Positions 53,686 through 64,000 are shown, numbered from the stretch's first letter. The stretch is DNA of 64,000 nt from Acanthosepion lycidas (GCA_963932145.1 OZ010596.1:80540875-80604874); one strand, 5' to 3'. The notes: generated by a model from the sequence alone, not told the origin. Translations and numbers: made by a program.

Positions 53686-54700
53686 AGAGAAGTGAAATAA
53701 AGAAGGAAAGAAAGAAAGAAAGAAAGAAAGAAGAGAAAAAACGAAATAAAGAAGGAAGGAAAGAAAGAAAAGAAAGAAAGGAAGAAAGAAAGAAAAGAAA
53801 TTAAATAAAGACGGAAAGAAAGAAGAGAAGAAATGAAATAAAGAAGGAAAGAAAGAAAGAAAGAAAGAAGAGAAGTGAAATAAAGAAGGAAAGAAAGAAA
53901 GAAAGAAAGAAAGAAGAGAAAAAATGAAATAAAGAAGGAAAGAAAGAAAGAAGAAAAGAAAAAAAGAAGAAAGAAATTAAATTAAATAAAGAAGGAAAGA
54001 AAGAAAGAAGAGAAGAAATGACATAAAGAAAGAAAGAAAAGAAAGAATGAACAGATTAAATGAAAAAAGAAAAAGAAGAACTGAAATATAGAAGGAAAGA
54101 AAGAAAGAAGAAATGAAATAAAGAAGGAAAGAAAGAAAGAAGAAATGACATAAAGAAGGAAAGAAAGAAAGAAAGAAAGAAAGTAGAAAAAAATCAAGAA
54201 GGAAAGAAAGAAAGAAGAAAAGAAATGAAATGAAATGAAGAAAGAAAGAAAGAAAGAAAAGAAATGAAATAAAGAAGGAAAGAAAGAAAGAATGACCAGA
54301 TTAAATGAAATAAAGAAAGGTAGCAAATACAGGAAAATAAAAAATGAAAATAAAAATATACTAAAAAAAAGAAATAAAAAAATGAACAAACCTTCCCTCA
54401 TAAGAAAAAGAAAAAACTCACCCCCCTAAAAAAAAGAAAAAGGAAAAACGAAAGAAAACAAAAAAGAAACAGAAAATTTTAAAAAGATAGAAAGAAAATG
54501 AAAAAAGAAACGAAAAAGAAAAAGAAAAAAATACAAAATAAATGGAAAAGAAAGTAGACCAAAAAATGAAAAAGAAAGCAATGAAAAAAGAAAACGTAAA
54601 AGGAAGAAAACGAAAAGTAAAAAAAAGAAGAAAATGTCGAAAAAAAGAAAGAAAGAAAACCTAAAAAGAAAATAAGGAAAAAGCAACAGCAAATCTTAAG
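52459..54700 (+). repeat. Polypurine GAAA-rich tract, second part
   Basis: About 2.2 kb of A/G-rich plus strand. 52895-53110 has a 33-bp unit (CGAATGAAAGGAAG followed by GAAA repeats). 53210-54300 repeats a looser unit with GAAATAAAGAAGGAAAG. After 54340 it becomes A-rich with less order. Confidence 0.96.
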
Positions 54701-55960
54701 GCAAATGCCCGAGGAAAGACTGTTTACTGCAATAAGAGGTATATCAACAACTCGATATTAGCGTTGATGTCACTGCCGAAAATAGAGAGCTTAGATCATT
54801 CTAAAGGTTTCTAAGGGTTTATGACAGCAGCCGTGCAATGGGCCTCTCGCGAGCTCTCTCTCTATCATCGTCTCCTGTTTCTCACCTCTTCTCTGTCTAC
54901 TCTGCCCGCGGCTAATGACAAACCAACCTTGCCTCCGTTATTTTTATTTTTGTTGTTGTTCAACTCTTCCATCCTTTACTTCATCCACTGTGAGTGTTGG
55001 CATCATCGCCTATGAAGCTGGCTCTGGGCCGGTGTTGTCAGATATTCGGTTTGGATAAATCAGCCCGTGTGGGAAGTACTTATTTTTGGGGGAGCGAAAT
55101 TTCACTGGATAGTTTGCCGTTTCGACCCTTTCGGTCCCCCGCTGACCTTCGCCAGAAAATTGATAGAACTAAGAAAGACGTCTAAACTAATCAGTTAAAA
55201 CTACATGAAAGCGGGTATCGACAGAAGATTTCCTTTACACTCAACACGGTTTATTTTTTTTTATTACTCAAATCCCCCAACAGACAAGCTCTCGTGAGCT
55301 ATTCAAGATTGAAGAGTAATGAATGAGATGTCCGATATGTGAAGCTTATGAAGGAAAATTGATAAAGAAAAAACACTGACTTGTAGAGATTAAGTGCCCA
55401 GGGAAGCACCCACAGAGGAGTCTGTTCCATAAATTGGCTGTTATTGGAAAAAAAAGTTGTCTGAGAGGATCTTCATATAGTTTTTTGTTTAAACTTCTTG
55501 AGGTTTCTCCAATGTATTAATTCTGGCAATTCCTACACTTGATGGAGTAAATTCCCCCTTCAAGTTCTAGCTGGTTGTTTTGTTTTTTTATTCATTAATT
55601 ATTTGATTGTTTTAGAAAAATGAACACAAAAGGGACATTAAAAAACACAAAGACCATTTGTTGTTCATCGTAACGAAACTAACACAATTTTGATATAGGA
55701 AATGCTTAATATTGAAAATAATCCACGAAGACAAAAATGTCTGGAAAGTGCCTTGATCGCTAGTTCAGCCACAATAAATTTGCGTCCATGAACTTAAAAT
55801 ATATTACAATTCTTGGTAGATTTTATATTGCCAGAGTGTGGGATACTCAGATGGATGGAGAGAAAAAGAATGCAGATGAATTTGGCTAGATTGAAAAAAA
55901 AAATATTCTTTAAAAAATAACAACAAAAAAAAAAATATATATATATTCTTTTTAAAATGT
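54701..55960. other. Unassigned; GC-richer block at 54830-55190
   Basis: 54830-55190 is the least AT-rich, least repetitive stretch nearby. It includes CTCTCGCGAGCTC and open frames of about 60 codons, without homology that I recognise. It is a possible host exon or promoter-proximal region, unproven. 55191-55960 is AT-rich and blank. Confidence 0.25.
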
Positions 55961-56090
55961 TCAAACTACCAGCACCTCTCGTTTCGTGCGCATGTGTAGA
56001 CGTGGCGCATGTGTAGATATCAACAAAACTCAGTCCAATGAAATCCTAACGGATGAAACGCGTCACAAAAACCTTTTCCCAATTTGTTAT

Positions 56091-56091
56091 A

Positions 56092-56173
<82 letters not shown>
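56091..56173. repeat. (CT)n(TA)n microsatellite
   Basis: About 13 CT units followed by about 28 TA units. Confidence 0.95.
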
Positions 56174-56175
<2 letters not shown>

Positions 56176-56184
56176 CTGTTTATA

Positions 56185-56365
56185 CGTTATTTTTATAGAT
56201 ACAAATATTTAAGTAAATGCTCTGTTTATAAAAAAAACCGTATTAACTACATTTACCAGCCTGAATGTCCGAGAAATTTCATAGAAAATATGTATCCTGA
56301 AACCTACACGTCTTATAAACCAGCGATTTTATCCACTGGGCCACTTGATTTCCTGTTAACTTAGA
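56185..56365 (-). repeat. tRNA-derived SINE
   Basis: TTTATAGATACAAATATTTA, CATTTACCAGCCTGAATGTC and a decayed tRNA-like head with AGTGGCCCAGTGGATAAAAT on the minus strand (about 56327-56346). It is related to 17945-18150. 56366-56775 is unassigned. Confidence 0.65.
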
Positions 56366-56786
56366 ACATTAAATCTAACCTGTCTGCTGATTAGGTTGCA
56401 ACTGCAACTGCTGTCTGTCATGTTTTGACTGTTGCTGCTACCCATCTATCCGCTAGGCCACTGTCCTGTGGGACAATTTGCTGTAGTTTTCTTTTAGTTG
56501 AAAGTCTTTTTCTTAACCTATAATTAATTATATCGGTTTAAAGACAGTTATAGATAATACTGGATTTTACGGACGACAATAATTAGTTAATTTGGCACAA
56601 AGCCAAAAGTGTAAGGATTGTAATGGTCAATTGAATGATGAGGAAAGGGTTAAATAATTGCGTTTCGCAGCATCAGAAAACCAGAGAGACCAGGGCAACT
56701 GAATGCTATTTTAAAATTATGCGCCGCTTCAAACGGAACTGCTCTCTCTTAATCGTCTGAGAATACAATTTTTACCTTACATCAGC

Positions 56787-57225
56787 ATGGCTGATGCTAA
56801 CCTCCAAGGGTATGACTCATTGCATCTTCTAGGAATACCGTTTTTCGCTGAGATAAAGTGGAAAGATTATACTGAATCAGTTTTTAGGTCTACTGTTCGA
56901 AAAGTTGTTTCCCTGTGTGCTAGGCAATTTTTGTCGACAGAATCTATCTTACATATTCATAAGTCTACCATTCGTCCATGCTTTGAATATAGTTGCCACA
57001 ACTGGTCCGGCGCTCCTGCTATATATTTAAAGATTCTTGATAAAATACAAAAAAAATCTGCAATATTATTGTTCCTGACCTGGCATCTCGGCTTCAGTCA
57101 TTTTCCCACCGCTGTAACGTAGCTTCCCTCTGCCTTTTCTACAAATACTTTCATCGGAATTGTTAACTTTTTTATAATATTTCATCCCAAGCAAGGCGAT
57201 AATGCCACTAAGAAAAAAGTGGGGT
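56787..57225 (+). pseudogene. LINE-A C-terminal fragment, longest open frame
   Basis: A 111-codon frame from 56787 reads SLHLLGIPFFAEIKWKDYTE, KVVSLCARQFLSTESILHIH, KSTIRPCFEYSCHNWSGAPA and LKILDKIQKKSAIL. This is the region just after the RT domain of CR1/jockey-like proteins, where LGI, ILxxYKSxIRPxxEY and W-GAP are typical. It ends at a frameshift near 57110, and the family tail follows in reverse (CATCCCAAGCAAGGCGATAA, about 57183-57202). The ATG is probably not a real start. Confidence 0.78.
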
Positions 57226-57390
57226 TATTGGGAGTGTAAGAGAATGCGACTTTATGAGAAGGAAACGAAAATCTAATCCTAAATAGAAAACAATGCAAAA
57301 AAATTCTAGTCATTTTAAAAAAATGGGAAAGATGTGTCAACCGGGTGATAGGCGAACTTATCTACTTATCTACTACTATAGTCGAAGCAC
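57226..57390. other. Unassigned
   Basis: Nothing recognised. Confidence 0.3.
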
Positions 57391-57398
57391 TTCGTCCT

Positions 57399-57425
57399 CT
57401 GATGAAGTCCGTCACAGGACGAAAC
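57399..57425 (+). other. Hammerhead-ribozyme-like core motif (best match)
   Basis: CTGATGA, one extra A, a perfect GTCC/GGAC stem with a GTCACA loop, then GAAACGCG. CTGATGA, GTCC, GGAC and GAAACGCG resemble the hammerhead core as I recall it from schistosome satellite DNA, apart from the extra base. No stem III hairpin or stem I partner was identified. An alternative ACTTC/GAAGT hairpin (57389-57408) competes. Confidence 0.4.
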
Positions 57426-57429
57426 GCGT

Positions 57430-57635
57430 CGGATAAGATAAGTTTTCCTTTTGGCTTTATTCCTTGTACTACAGATATAGTTTTTTGAATTTGTAGATCT
57501 GATGATTTGGATCGTGATTACGATTCCAATGTAATAAATTATAACCATGGAATATTAATGTTTGAGCCTTTTATATTATATTATATTCTTACTCTGTCTT
57601 GGGCATTGAGTTCTACCTGGATTCTGTCCTCTTAG

Positions 57636-57640
<5 letters not shown>
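57430..57640 (+). repeat. Dispersed repeat shared with 9434-9640, ending at (TA)n
   Basis: GATCGTGATTACGATTCCAA, ATTATAACCATGGAATATTA and ACTCTGTCTTGGGCATTGAG are the reverse complement of the 9434 copy. The 3' edge abuts (TA)n at 57637. Confidence 0.8.
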
Positions 57641-57688
<48 letters not shown>

Positions 57689-57816
57689 TACAGGGTTGGT
57701 ACACATGGAATAAAATAATTTTATCAAGTGATTATTATCACTTGATAAGACACCAGACGTGCCGAAACAAAATTATAACATTTGTAGAGATCTTATAACA
57801 CGCATATGTTATAAAT

Positions 57817-57868
<52 letters not shown>
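57637..57868. repeat. Two (TA)n tracts around a short palindrome
   Basis: (TA)n at 57637-57687 and 57822-57867. Between them is a perfect inverted pair TTATCAAGTGAT/ATCACTTGATAA (57721-57748). Confidence 0.9.
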
Positions 57869-57959
57869 TCAAATGGTAGTACATTAACAAGGATAAATCT
57901 CATCATCTGAGCGAAAATACTCATCTCCACATAAGAAAGGTAACCATATCCGTGTTGTG

Positions 57960-58356
57960 GGATTCATTTAGTGTTCTTAAGACGTAATGAAACATTAAAT
58001 GCTCATTTATATTTCCAGCAGCTGGAACGTGTCAATAAACGTTTGGTTGAAAAGCGCTCTGCCCTCGTCAATAAGAAAGATTTTGTTCTCCTCCATGACA
58101 ACGTAAGTGCGCATAGGGCAAGAATAACGCAGGAAAGAATTCGGTTGTTTTTTTCTTTTTTCTACCTGACCCGCCATATTCCACTGACCTTCTATCACCT
58201 TTTTAGATCGCCCATATGCAGCTGACCTTTTACCAATCGATTATCCCTATTCGATCACTGCAACGCGCTTTGACCAGGAAAGCATTCTGTAATTGAAAAC
58301 CAGCTTCAGAGTACGTCGAAAAGTTTTTCCCTATTGAAACCTGCGGAATTTTTCTC
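57960..58356 (+). pseudogene. Mariner transposase C-terminal fragment
   Basis: The frame from 57971 reads QQLERVNKRLVEKRSALVNK, DFVLLHDNVSAHRARITQER, and after a frame break FYHLFRSPICS. HDNVSAHRA contains the second catalytic aspartate of the mariner family (usual form QDNARPH), and YHLFRS is the usual end of the SPDLAPSDYHLFRSL motif, whose aspartates are lost here. The N-terminal half is missing and the fragment is cut at 58356 by the start of the palindrome. Confidence 0.75.
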
Positions 58357-59282
58357 AATAATGAATATCAAAGAATTCTTTCATGACATTAATCCATATA
58401 ATATCCGACAATTTCTTAAAGAAATCAAACTGTATTCCAAAATATAACTTCTACAAATCTACAACATAAAACACACATATCACCGCCTCTAGTAATTATG
58501 TCTACACAAACATGTATATGCATAAAAGCTGAGTATCATCTACCATGTATTCAATTGTGAAAGCAGAATAACATATATCATTTTTATTCCTTCAAATCTC
58601 CCAAGAAAATTAAATTTCGGCATTAAATGACCCATGAGGAGTTGATATGCCGTTAAACAAATCAAAATCAAACCAAATCTAAGATATGTGGTCTTCACCG
58701 AAACCCACAGGCTTCACTCTCCCAAAACTAGGAAAGTTAAATATGACGTTTAGAAGATTATATTAGGTTGAGCCATAAACAATTAGCTGCCTGATAAGTG
58801 ACAAATCATTGCAAATATTGAGGACTGTATGATTACAGTAATTTAATTGTTGAAAATTGTTTATGGCTCAACCTAATATAATCTTCTAAACGTCATATTT
58901 AACTTTCCTAGTTTTGGGAGAGTGAAGCCTGTGGGTTTCGGTGAAGACCACATATCTTAGATTTGGTTTGATTTTGATTTGTTTAACGGCATATCAACTC
59001 CTCATGGGTCATTTAATGCCGAAATTTAATTTTCTTGGGAGATTTGAAGGAATAAAAATGATATATGTTATTCTGCTTTCACAATTGAATACATGGTAGA
59101 TGATACTCAGCTTTTATGCATATACATGTTTGTGTAGACATAATTACTAGAGGCGGTGATATGTGTGTTTTATGTTGTAGATTTGTAGAAGTTATATTTT
59201 GGAATACAGTTTGATTTCTTTAAGAAATTGTCGGATATTATATGGATTAATGTCATGAAAGAATTCTTTGATATTCATTATT
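58357..59282. repeat. Large palindrome with 428-bp arms and 70-bp spacer
   Basis: Arm 58357-58784 is the reverse complement of arm 58855-59282. Everywhere I compared them the arms were identical and in register (coordinate pairs sum to 117639). The arms contain part of a P94 element, while neighbouring P94 copies (59515-59870) differ by roughly 10 percent. The centre is a mariner-type MITE. Confidence 0.95.
58763..58876. mobile_element. Mariner-type MITE at the palindrome centre
   Basis: TA, TTAGGTTGAGCCATAAACAA at the left and its complement at the right, TA; 114 bp. The ends resemble those of the 28528 MITE (TTAGGTTGGTGCAAACGTAA). Confidence 0.85.
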
Positions 59283-59514
59283 TAGTTGGTTGATTTTGTT
59301 TGGAGACATATCAATCTCTATGGGTCATTTAATGCCAAAACCTAAATCGAATATAATTTTATACGTTCGGTTCTATATATATATATATATATATATAGGG
59401 AATACAGGTAGTAATCAGTTAGTATAATCCAGGTGAGTCCAATTAAGACAATTTAGAATTTGAAAATATGTTAAAAATGATTAACAAAAGAGCGCGGAAT
59501 GTAGAATATTAGAG
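59283..59514. repeat. P94 start segment, (TA)n and unassigned
   Basis: GGTTGATTTTGTTTGGAGAC and GGGTCATTTAATGCC continue the P94 element of the right arm. (TA)n lies at 59375-59397. Confidence 0.65.
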
Positions 59515-60230
59515 GTTTGATTGATTTGTTTGATGGCATATCAACTCTTCATGGGTCATTTAAAGCCGAAATTTAATATTCTTGAGAGCTTTGAAGTAAT
59601 AACAATATGATATATGTTATTCTGCTTTCACAGTTGAATACATGGTAGATGATACTCAGCTTTTGCGCATATACATGTTTGTGCAGACATAATTACTAGA
59701 GGCGGTGATATGTGTGTTTTATGTCGTAGTTTTGTTGAAGTTATATTTTGAAATACAGTTTGGTTTCTTTAAGGAATCTTGGGATATTTTATGAACTAAT
59801 GTCGTGAAAGTGTTCTTTCATGTTGGTTGAATCCGGAAGACAGTTCCACAAGCGAGAAAAATTGTTTGTTTGGTTGATTTGTTTAGCGGCATATCAGCCT
59901 CTATGGCAAAATCTAAATATTTTAAACACAATTTCATAGCTTCAACTAAGTTGTATGCCTTCAACTAAAGATAAAAATGTATTATTCGTAATTTTACTAT
60001 AAATAGGTATTGTTATATTTTCATAGTGTTTAGTTTTTGTTTGGGGGGGGTCACTGTTTGCCCATAGTTGGGACCCTAACCGGTGCTACCACCCCGGATT
60101 AGAGTGGACTTGGGAACAATAGCAATTAAGACGTAGTTCCACGTTTCTAAAGACTTCCAATCTCTCGATCAGAATGTTTTCTATCGGATGTACTTTACCC
60201 TTATATCCAGGATTAAGATTTTTTCAAACC
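59515..60230 (+). repeat. Two further P94 copies in tandem
   Basis: 59515-59830 repeats the arm sequence (TGGTAGATGATACTCAGCTT, ACTAGAGGCGGTGATATGTG). 59870-60230 is a P94 with GTTGGGACCCTAACCGGTGC, CCCCGGATTAGAGTGGACTT and a degenerate terminal monomer. Confidence 0.75.
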
Positions 60231-60595
60231 TTGTGGACTGGCGCTACAGAATCACAAACTACGAACTCTACAAAAAATAGGAATGACATCAACTGAGAAC
60301 TTTCAACAGTAGCAACAACTAAAATGGATAGCAGATTGTAGCTGAAGAGAAAATAATGACATAATCAAGATGTTGACGTTGCACACTACCTCAAATAAAA
60401 AGTTAGGAAGGAAACCCCCATGAATACTGGAAAGCGCGTTAACAGGTACAGGACTTGAGAAATTTATTTTCCTGTTTTAAGAGAAGGGTTTTATGAATAT
60501 CAACCGGTAGTATCACTGGCTGCTCGGCCAATAAAAGTTGGTAATGTCAGTGTGTCATTGAATCAAACTTTTTCAATTAAAGGAACACAACTCTG
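60231..60595. other. Unassigned
   Basis: No feature recognised. Confidence 0.3.
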
Positions 60596-61250
60596 TAACT
60601 TTGAATAGCTCATCTTCTTCTATATAATAAATGCGAATGTCAGTGTGTCATACTTTTTCAACTTTACTCCTAGAAGCCTTTAAATATCATACCATTTTGA
60701 AATCAGGCCGACTCAGTGAGCAAATTAAAAACTTTCCGGACCGGATCCAGACAAGCAATCCTGAAATTTTGGATTCCCAAGTTTTCATTCCTGCGATTGT
60801 TTTCGGTGATTTTTTACGTGATTTTTACGACAAATTTTCTGTACGATAACAATTTTTATATCATTCGAAAAAAATTTGGGAATAATCTAAATTAATTGCG
60901 AAATCCAGCGGGAGTCACCTATGAAATAAAAATAATTGTTTGTATGGAAAGTAAGGACCTACGCACATCACATTATTTTAAAATTATGTGGCGGCAGAAG
61001 AATTATCGTTAAACTCCTAAAAGGTAAGCTTAAATATTAGTGCAATACAGCGATCAATTTTTGAGTTCTTCTGTAGATTATTGTTGTCTATAGCATCTAC
61101 GCTTCCCTACATATTGTGATTAGGGCAAAATCCAGTTCTCTTCGTATGAGCTAGCTTAAACGCCGCTCGATAGCTTTAAACTAGTGTTGAATATTTCCAT
61201 ATAAGGAAAAAGCTGATTATTATTATTATTACCATTATACTTCGAAAAAT
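60540..61250 (+). other. Unassigned with a possible Helitron-like start
   Basis: TCTTCTTCTATATAATAAAT (60612) followed by GCGAATGTCAGTGTGTC resembles Helitron 5' ends, and GTCAGTGTGTCAT also occurs at 60547. No 3' CTRR hairpin end was located. The remainder is unassigned. Confidence 0.25.
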
Positions 61251-61429
61251 ACGTTGAGTTCAAAGTGTAGTATCTGTTCTATCCTGAAAGCTTCTGAGCC
61301 GGAATCAAATATGTTTTCTAACCGAGAAACTAACATGAAGCGTAAAGTGAGTCAGAAAATTGAAAGAAAGAAAGGATTGTTTCGTTTTCTCCAGACTGAA
61401 ATTGAAAAGGCCAGAGCATATTTAGATCA

Positions 61430-61720
61430 TTTTTATTTAATCATTTCACCCTAAGCAAGGCAATAAAGTCACTAAGATGAGCGCGAAAGAATACGAGAAA
61501 AAGAAAAAACATTATTAAGGAGACAGAAGATGACATTGCATTTAGATTTTTGAACATCAAAGTCGACTGGAATGTTGAATGTTTCCTAGGGAAACGGCTC
61601 ATATTACCATTAGTAGGAATCGCCCAGTTGCGTTCATAAAAGTTTAGCTGCGTCTGGCACAGGGCAAAATGGATGCAGGACACCTAGTGAGGATCGAACT
61701 CAGTGCAGTCATAGCGGCCT
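61430..61720 (-). repeat. LINE-A tail (minus) and SINE-like fragment
   Basis: ATTTCACCCTAAGCAAGGCA and ATAAAGTCACTAAG are the reversed LINE-A end. 61655-61715 (GGACACCTAGTGAGGATCGA) matches 31908-31955 and has a B-box-like stretch on the minus strand. 61721-62160 is unassigned. Confidence 0.6.
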
Positions 61721-62164
61721 ACGAGACTATATTTGTTCAACGCTTTCTTTGTTAGCTTTTCCCCCTCACCTGAACATATAGACCTGAATCGTCTTAAAGG
61801 GCTCCCGTGCGTATTAGAGACTTTACACGTCACCGCGGCATTGCATCTGCTGTATTCGCCCTTCCGAGCAAGATCACAGATCAGATTTGTTTCGCTTCGC
61901 TAACCTGCTTATCCCTCACGTCTGCTTTACGCCTTTGGAAATACGGTGAAACCTGAATTCTTTGTCGGGCAGGGGCAGAAAAGTTGAGACACCGGCTTTT
62001 ACGGTAGCAACTTCCTACGATGATTGATTGAACACTGTCGAGGTTGACTATGGGCGTTACAGCTTTTTTTCTTTTTTTTTTCTTTTTTTACTGATGGATA
62101 GTTATGGTACAGTGGTTTTTACCTAGTATTCAACGATATCGTTAAAAAAATAATCGCCATTACA

Positions 62165-62336
62165 AGATCTAAAAAATTATCAACAGTGTTAATTCAATTA
62201 TTGTCAACTACAATCTTCAACAATTTAAATGTGACCTCAATTTTCATCTCTGTAACGTTTCATTAGTTACTTTCAGTCTGAGTAACACTTGTGTCTTAGT
62301 GGCTATATTGTTTAAGGTGGAATAATTTTAAAAGGG
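62165..62336 (+). repeat. LINE-A 3' tail
   Basis: CTACAATCTTCAACAATTTA, GTGACCTCAATTTTCATC and TTAGTGGCTATATTG match the family tail. It ends directly at the (GATA)n array. Confidence 0.65.
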
Positions 62337-62380
<44 letters not shown>

Positions 62381-62436
62381 CGAAAAGACAAGACTTAGAT
62401 AGATAGATAGATAGATAGATACGAAAAGACAAGACT

Positions 62437-62490
<54 letters not shown>

Positions 62491-62555
62491 CGAAAAAACA
62501 AGACTTAGATATATACAAAAAGACAAGACTTAAATAGATACGAAAAGACAAGACT

Positions 62556-62589
<34 letters not shown>

Positions 62590-62600
62590 TGTACAGACTC

Positions 62601-62641
<41 letters not shown>

Positions 62642-62732
62642 CGAAAAGACAAGTTTAGATAGATAGATAGATAGATAGATAGATACGAAAAGACAAGTTT
62701 AGATAGATAGATAGATAGATATGTACAGACTC

Positions 62733-62773
<41 letters not shown>

Positions 62774-62833
62774 CGAAAAGACAAGACTTAGATAGATAGG
62801 TAGATAGATAGATAGATAGATACGGAACAGACT

Positions 62834-62879
<46 letters not shown>

Positions 62880-62923
62880 CGAAAAGACAAGACTTAGATA
62901 GATAGATACGAAAAGACAAGACT

Positions 62924-62965
<42 letters not shown>

Positions 62966-63005
62966 CGAAAAGACAAGACTTAGATAGATACGAAAAGACA
63001 AGACT

Positions 63006-63047
<42 letters not shown>

Positions 63048-63181
63048 CGAAAAGACAAGACTTAGATAGATACGAAAAGACAAGACTTAGATAGATACGA
63101 AAAGACAAGACTTAGATAGATAGATAGATAGATACATACGAAAAACAAGACTTAAATAGATAGATAGATAGATAGATAGAA
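62337..63181. repeat. (GATA)n array interspersed with a 17-bp spacer
   Basis: GATA runs are interrupted about 15 times by CGAAAAGACAAGACTTA or close variants, and three times by a TGTACAGACTCA-type variant. The spacing is irregular, but blocks such as 62966-63110 repeat closely. Confidence 0.95.
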
Positions 63182-63315
63182 GGGTAATGAACGACTTTCT
63201 CAAGCAATGATTAAAAGAAAGAAGGAAGATTGTATTGCAAAAATATTATTTAAAACTATACTCCAACCTCACTTGTAAACCATTCGACTCAGCCCAAAAA
63301 GTAAGTCGACATACT

Positions 63316-63319
<4 letters not shown>
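63182..63319. other. Unassigned spacer
   Basis: Related to 63460-63590: both have CTCAGCCCAAAA and GAAGGAAGAT, so it is one unit of a larger duplicated block. Confidence 0.5.
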
Positions 63320-63376
<57 letters not shown>

Positions 63377-63400
63377 CGAGAGATAGATAGATATGAAGAG

Positions 63401-63450
<50 letters not shown>
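63320..63450. repeat. (TA)n and (GATA)n
   Basis: (TA)n at about 63320-63375, then (GATA)n to 63450. Confidence 0.95.
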
Positions 63451-63587
63451 TTAAACGACATCCTTAAGCAATATTTTCAATCAAGAAGGAAGATATTATT
63501 ACACAAATTTTATCTAAAATTTTACCCCAAACTGGTTTGTAATGCAAATCATTCGTCTCAGCCCAAAACGTAATTCAAGAAAACTGT

Positions 63588-63592
<5 letters not shown>

Positions 63593-63655
<63 letters not shown>

Positions 63656-63678
63656 GATAGATAGATATGAAGAGACTG

Positions 63679-63708
<30 letters not shown>
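63593..63708. repeat. (TA)n and (GATA)n
   Basis: (TA)n at about 63593-63652, then GATA units to about 63708. The order matches 63320-63450. Confidence 0.95.
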
Positions 63709-63709
<1 letters not shown>

Positions 63710-63719
63710 GAGAAGACTT

Positions 63720-64000
63720 CTCGTCTGTGGAATGTTATTCAAGATTATTGCATTAATATCAACAAAAATCTCCAAAGATTTCAATGCAAAGTCAATCGTC
63801 AACTTATCTCGCATTGAATCCCGATCTTTTTTTTTCTTCCTCTGAAGTAACTTTTTCTCACCTTTCTTCAACCTGTTCTCTTTCATCCTCTTGTGCCGAT
63901 GCTGACCTTTTCTCTTTCATCCTGTGGTGACGCTGCTGAACTGTTCTCCTTAATCCTCTTGTGACGCTGCTGACCTGTACTCTTGTGTCGCTCGTCACCT
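63720..64000 (+). repeat. LINE-A-like 3' tail with short tandem block
   Basis: ATTTCAATGCAAAGTCAATC and ATTGAATCCCGATC resemble LINE-A tails. 63880-63990 repeats a ~35-bp block with TGTTCTC, ATCCTCTTGTG and GCTGCTGACCTG. The window ends inside it. Confidence 0.5.

Noticed and set aside
51483..54692. Long minus-strand frames rich in F, L and S that look like membrane proteins
   Set aside because: They are translations of the GAAA polypurine tract and have no complexity beyond the repeat.
62337..63181. CRISPR-like repeat and spacer pattern (17-bp repeat with variable intervals)
   Set aside because: The intervals are all GATA runs, so there are no unique spacers.

Overview
This window looks like repeat-dense intergenic DNA from an AT-rich invertebrate animal genome. 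I found no intact host protein-coding gene, no functional tRNA or rRNA gene, and no bacterial feature. The eukaryotic assignment rests on R2/R4-type, RTE-like and CR1/jockey-like LINE fragments, mariner, Tc1 and pogo-like DNA transposons, Gypsy LTR remnants, 5S-rRNA-headed and tRNA-headed SINEs, and abundant (TA)n, (ATT)n, (GAAA)n and (GATA)n microsatellites. A mollusc or other lophotrochozoan is only a general impression; the species cannot be determined from what I see.

Layout: 1-2117 is a 107-bp satellite with a four-monomer higher-order repeat. 2400-6860 is a chain of minus-strand, 5'-truncated R4/Dong-like retrotransposons joined through (ATT)n tracts. 7760-10440 holds a pogo-like MITE, fold-back cassettes and hammerhead-like motifs. 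10985-12570 is a 94-bp satellite grown from the end of a dispersed element (here called P94). 13140-18760 is P94 copies, LINE tails, SINEs and microsatellites. 19013-19720 is a fold-back LTR-related element. 19984-21849 is a 19-bp/95-bp higher-order array. 21905-24440 is a Gypsy element with gag and protease remnants between two LTRs. 24540-34680 is LINE 3' ends interrupted by a nearly complete mariner, a palindromic mariner MITE and a 5S-SINE. 34690-35740 is a 187-bp tandem array. 36000-43300 holds SINEs, split LINE reverse-transcriptase fragments and an LTR built of hairpin modules. 43305-43754 is a second 107-bp array abutting a damaged Tc1 element. 45430-45600 is a 12-bp minisatellite. 47040-49700 holds 5S-SINEs and P94 copies. 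50220-54700 is about 4.4 kb of nearly pure purine (GAAA-rich) DNA split by one 5S-SINE. 56780-60230 holds LINE and mariner fragments, a 428-bp-arm palindrome and P94 copies. 62337-63720 is (GATA)n arrays.

Nothing here forms a gene pathway. The recurring theme is repeat birth: two satellites (107 bp and 94 bp) share their monomer with dispersed elements present in the same window, and three of the arrays show higher-order periodicity. The best candidates for something undescribed are (i) the 107-bp satellite and its dispersed parent carrying a hammerhead-like motif, (ii) the hairpin cassette shared by divergent LTRs, where stems appear to be kept while their sequence changes, and (iii) the R4/Dong-like stack whose reading frame runs into its own TAA tail. 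All boundaries are by eye, without alignment software or database searches.
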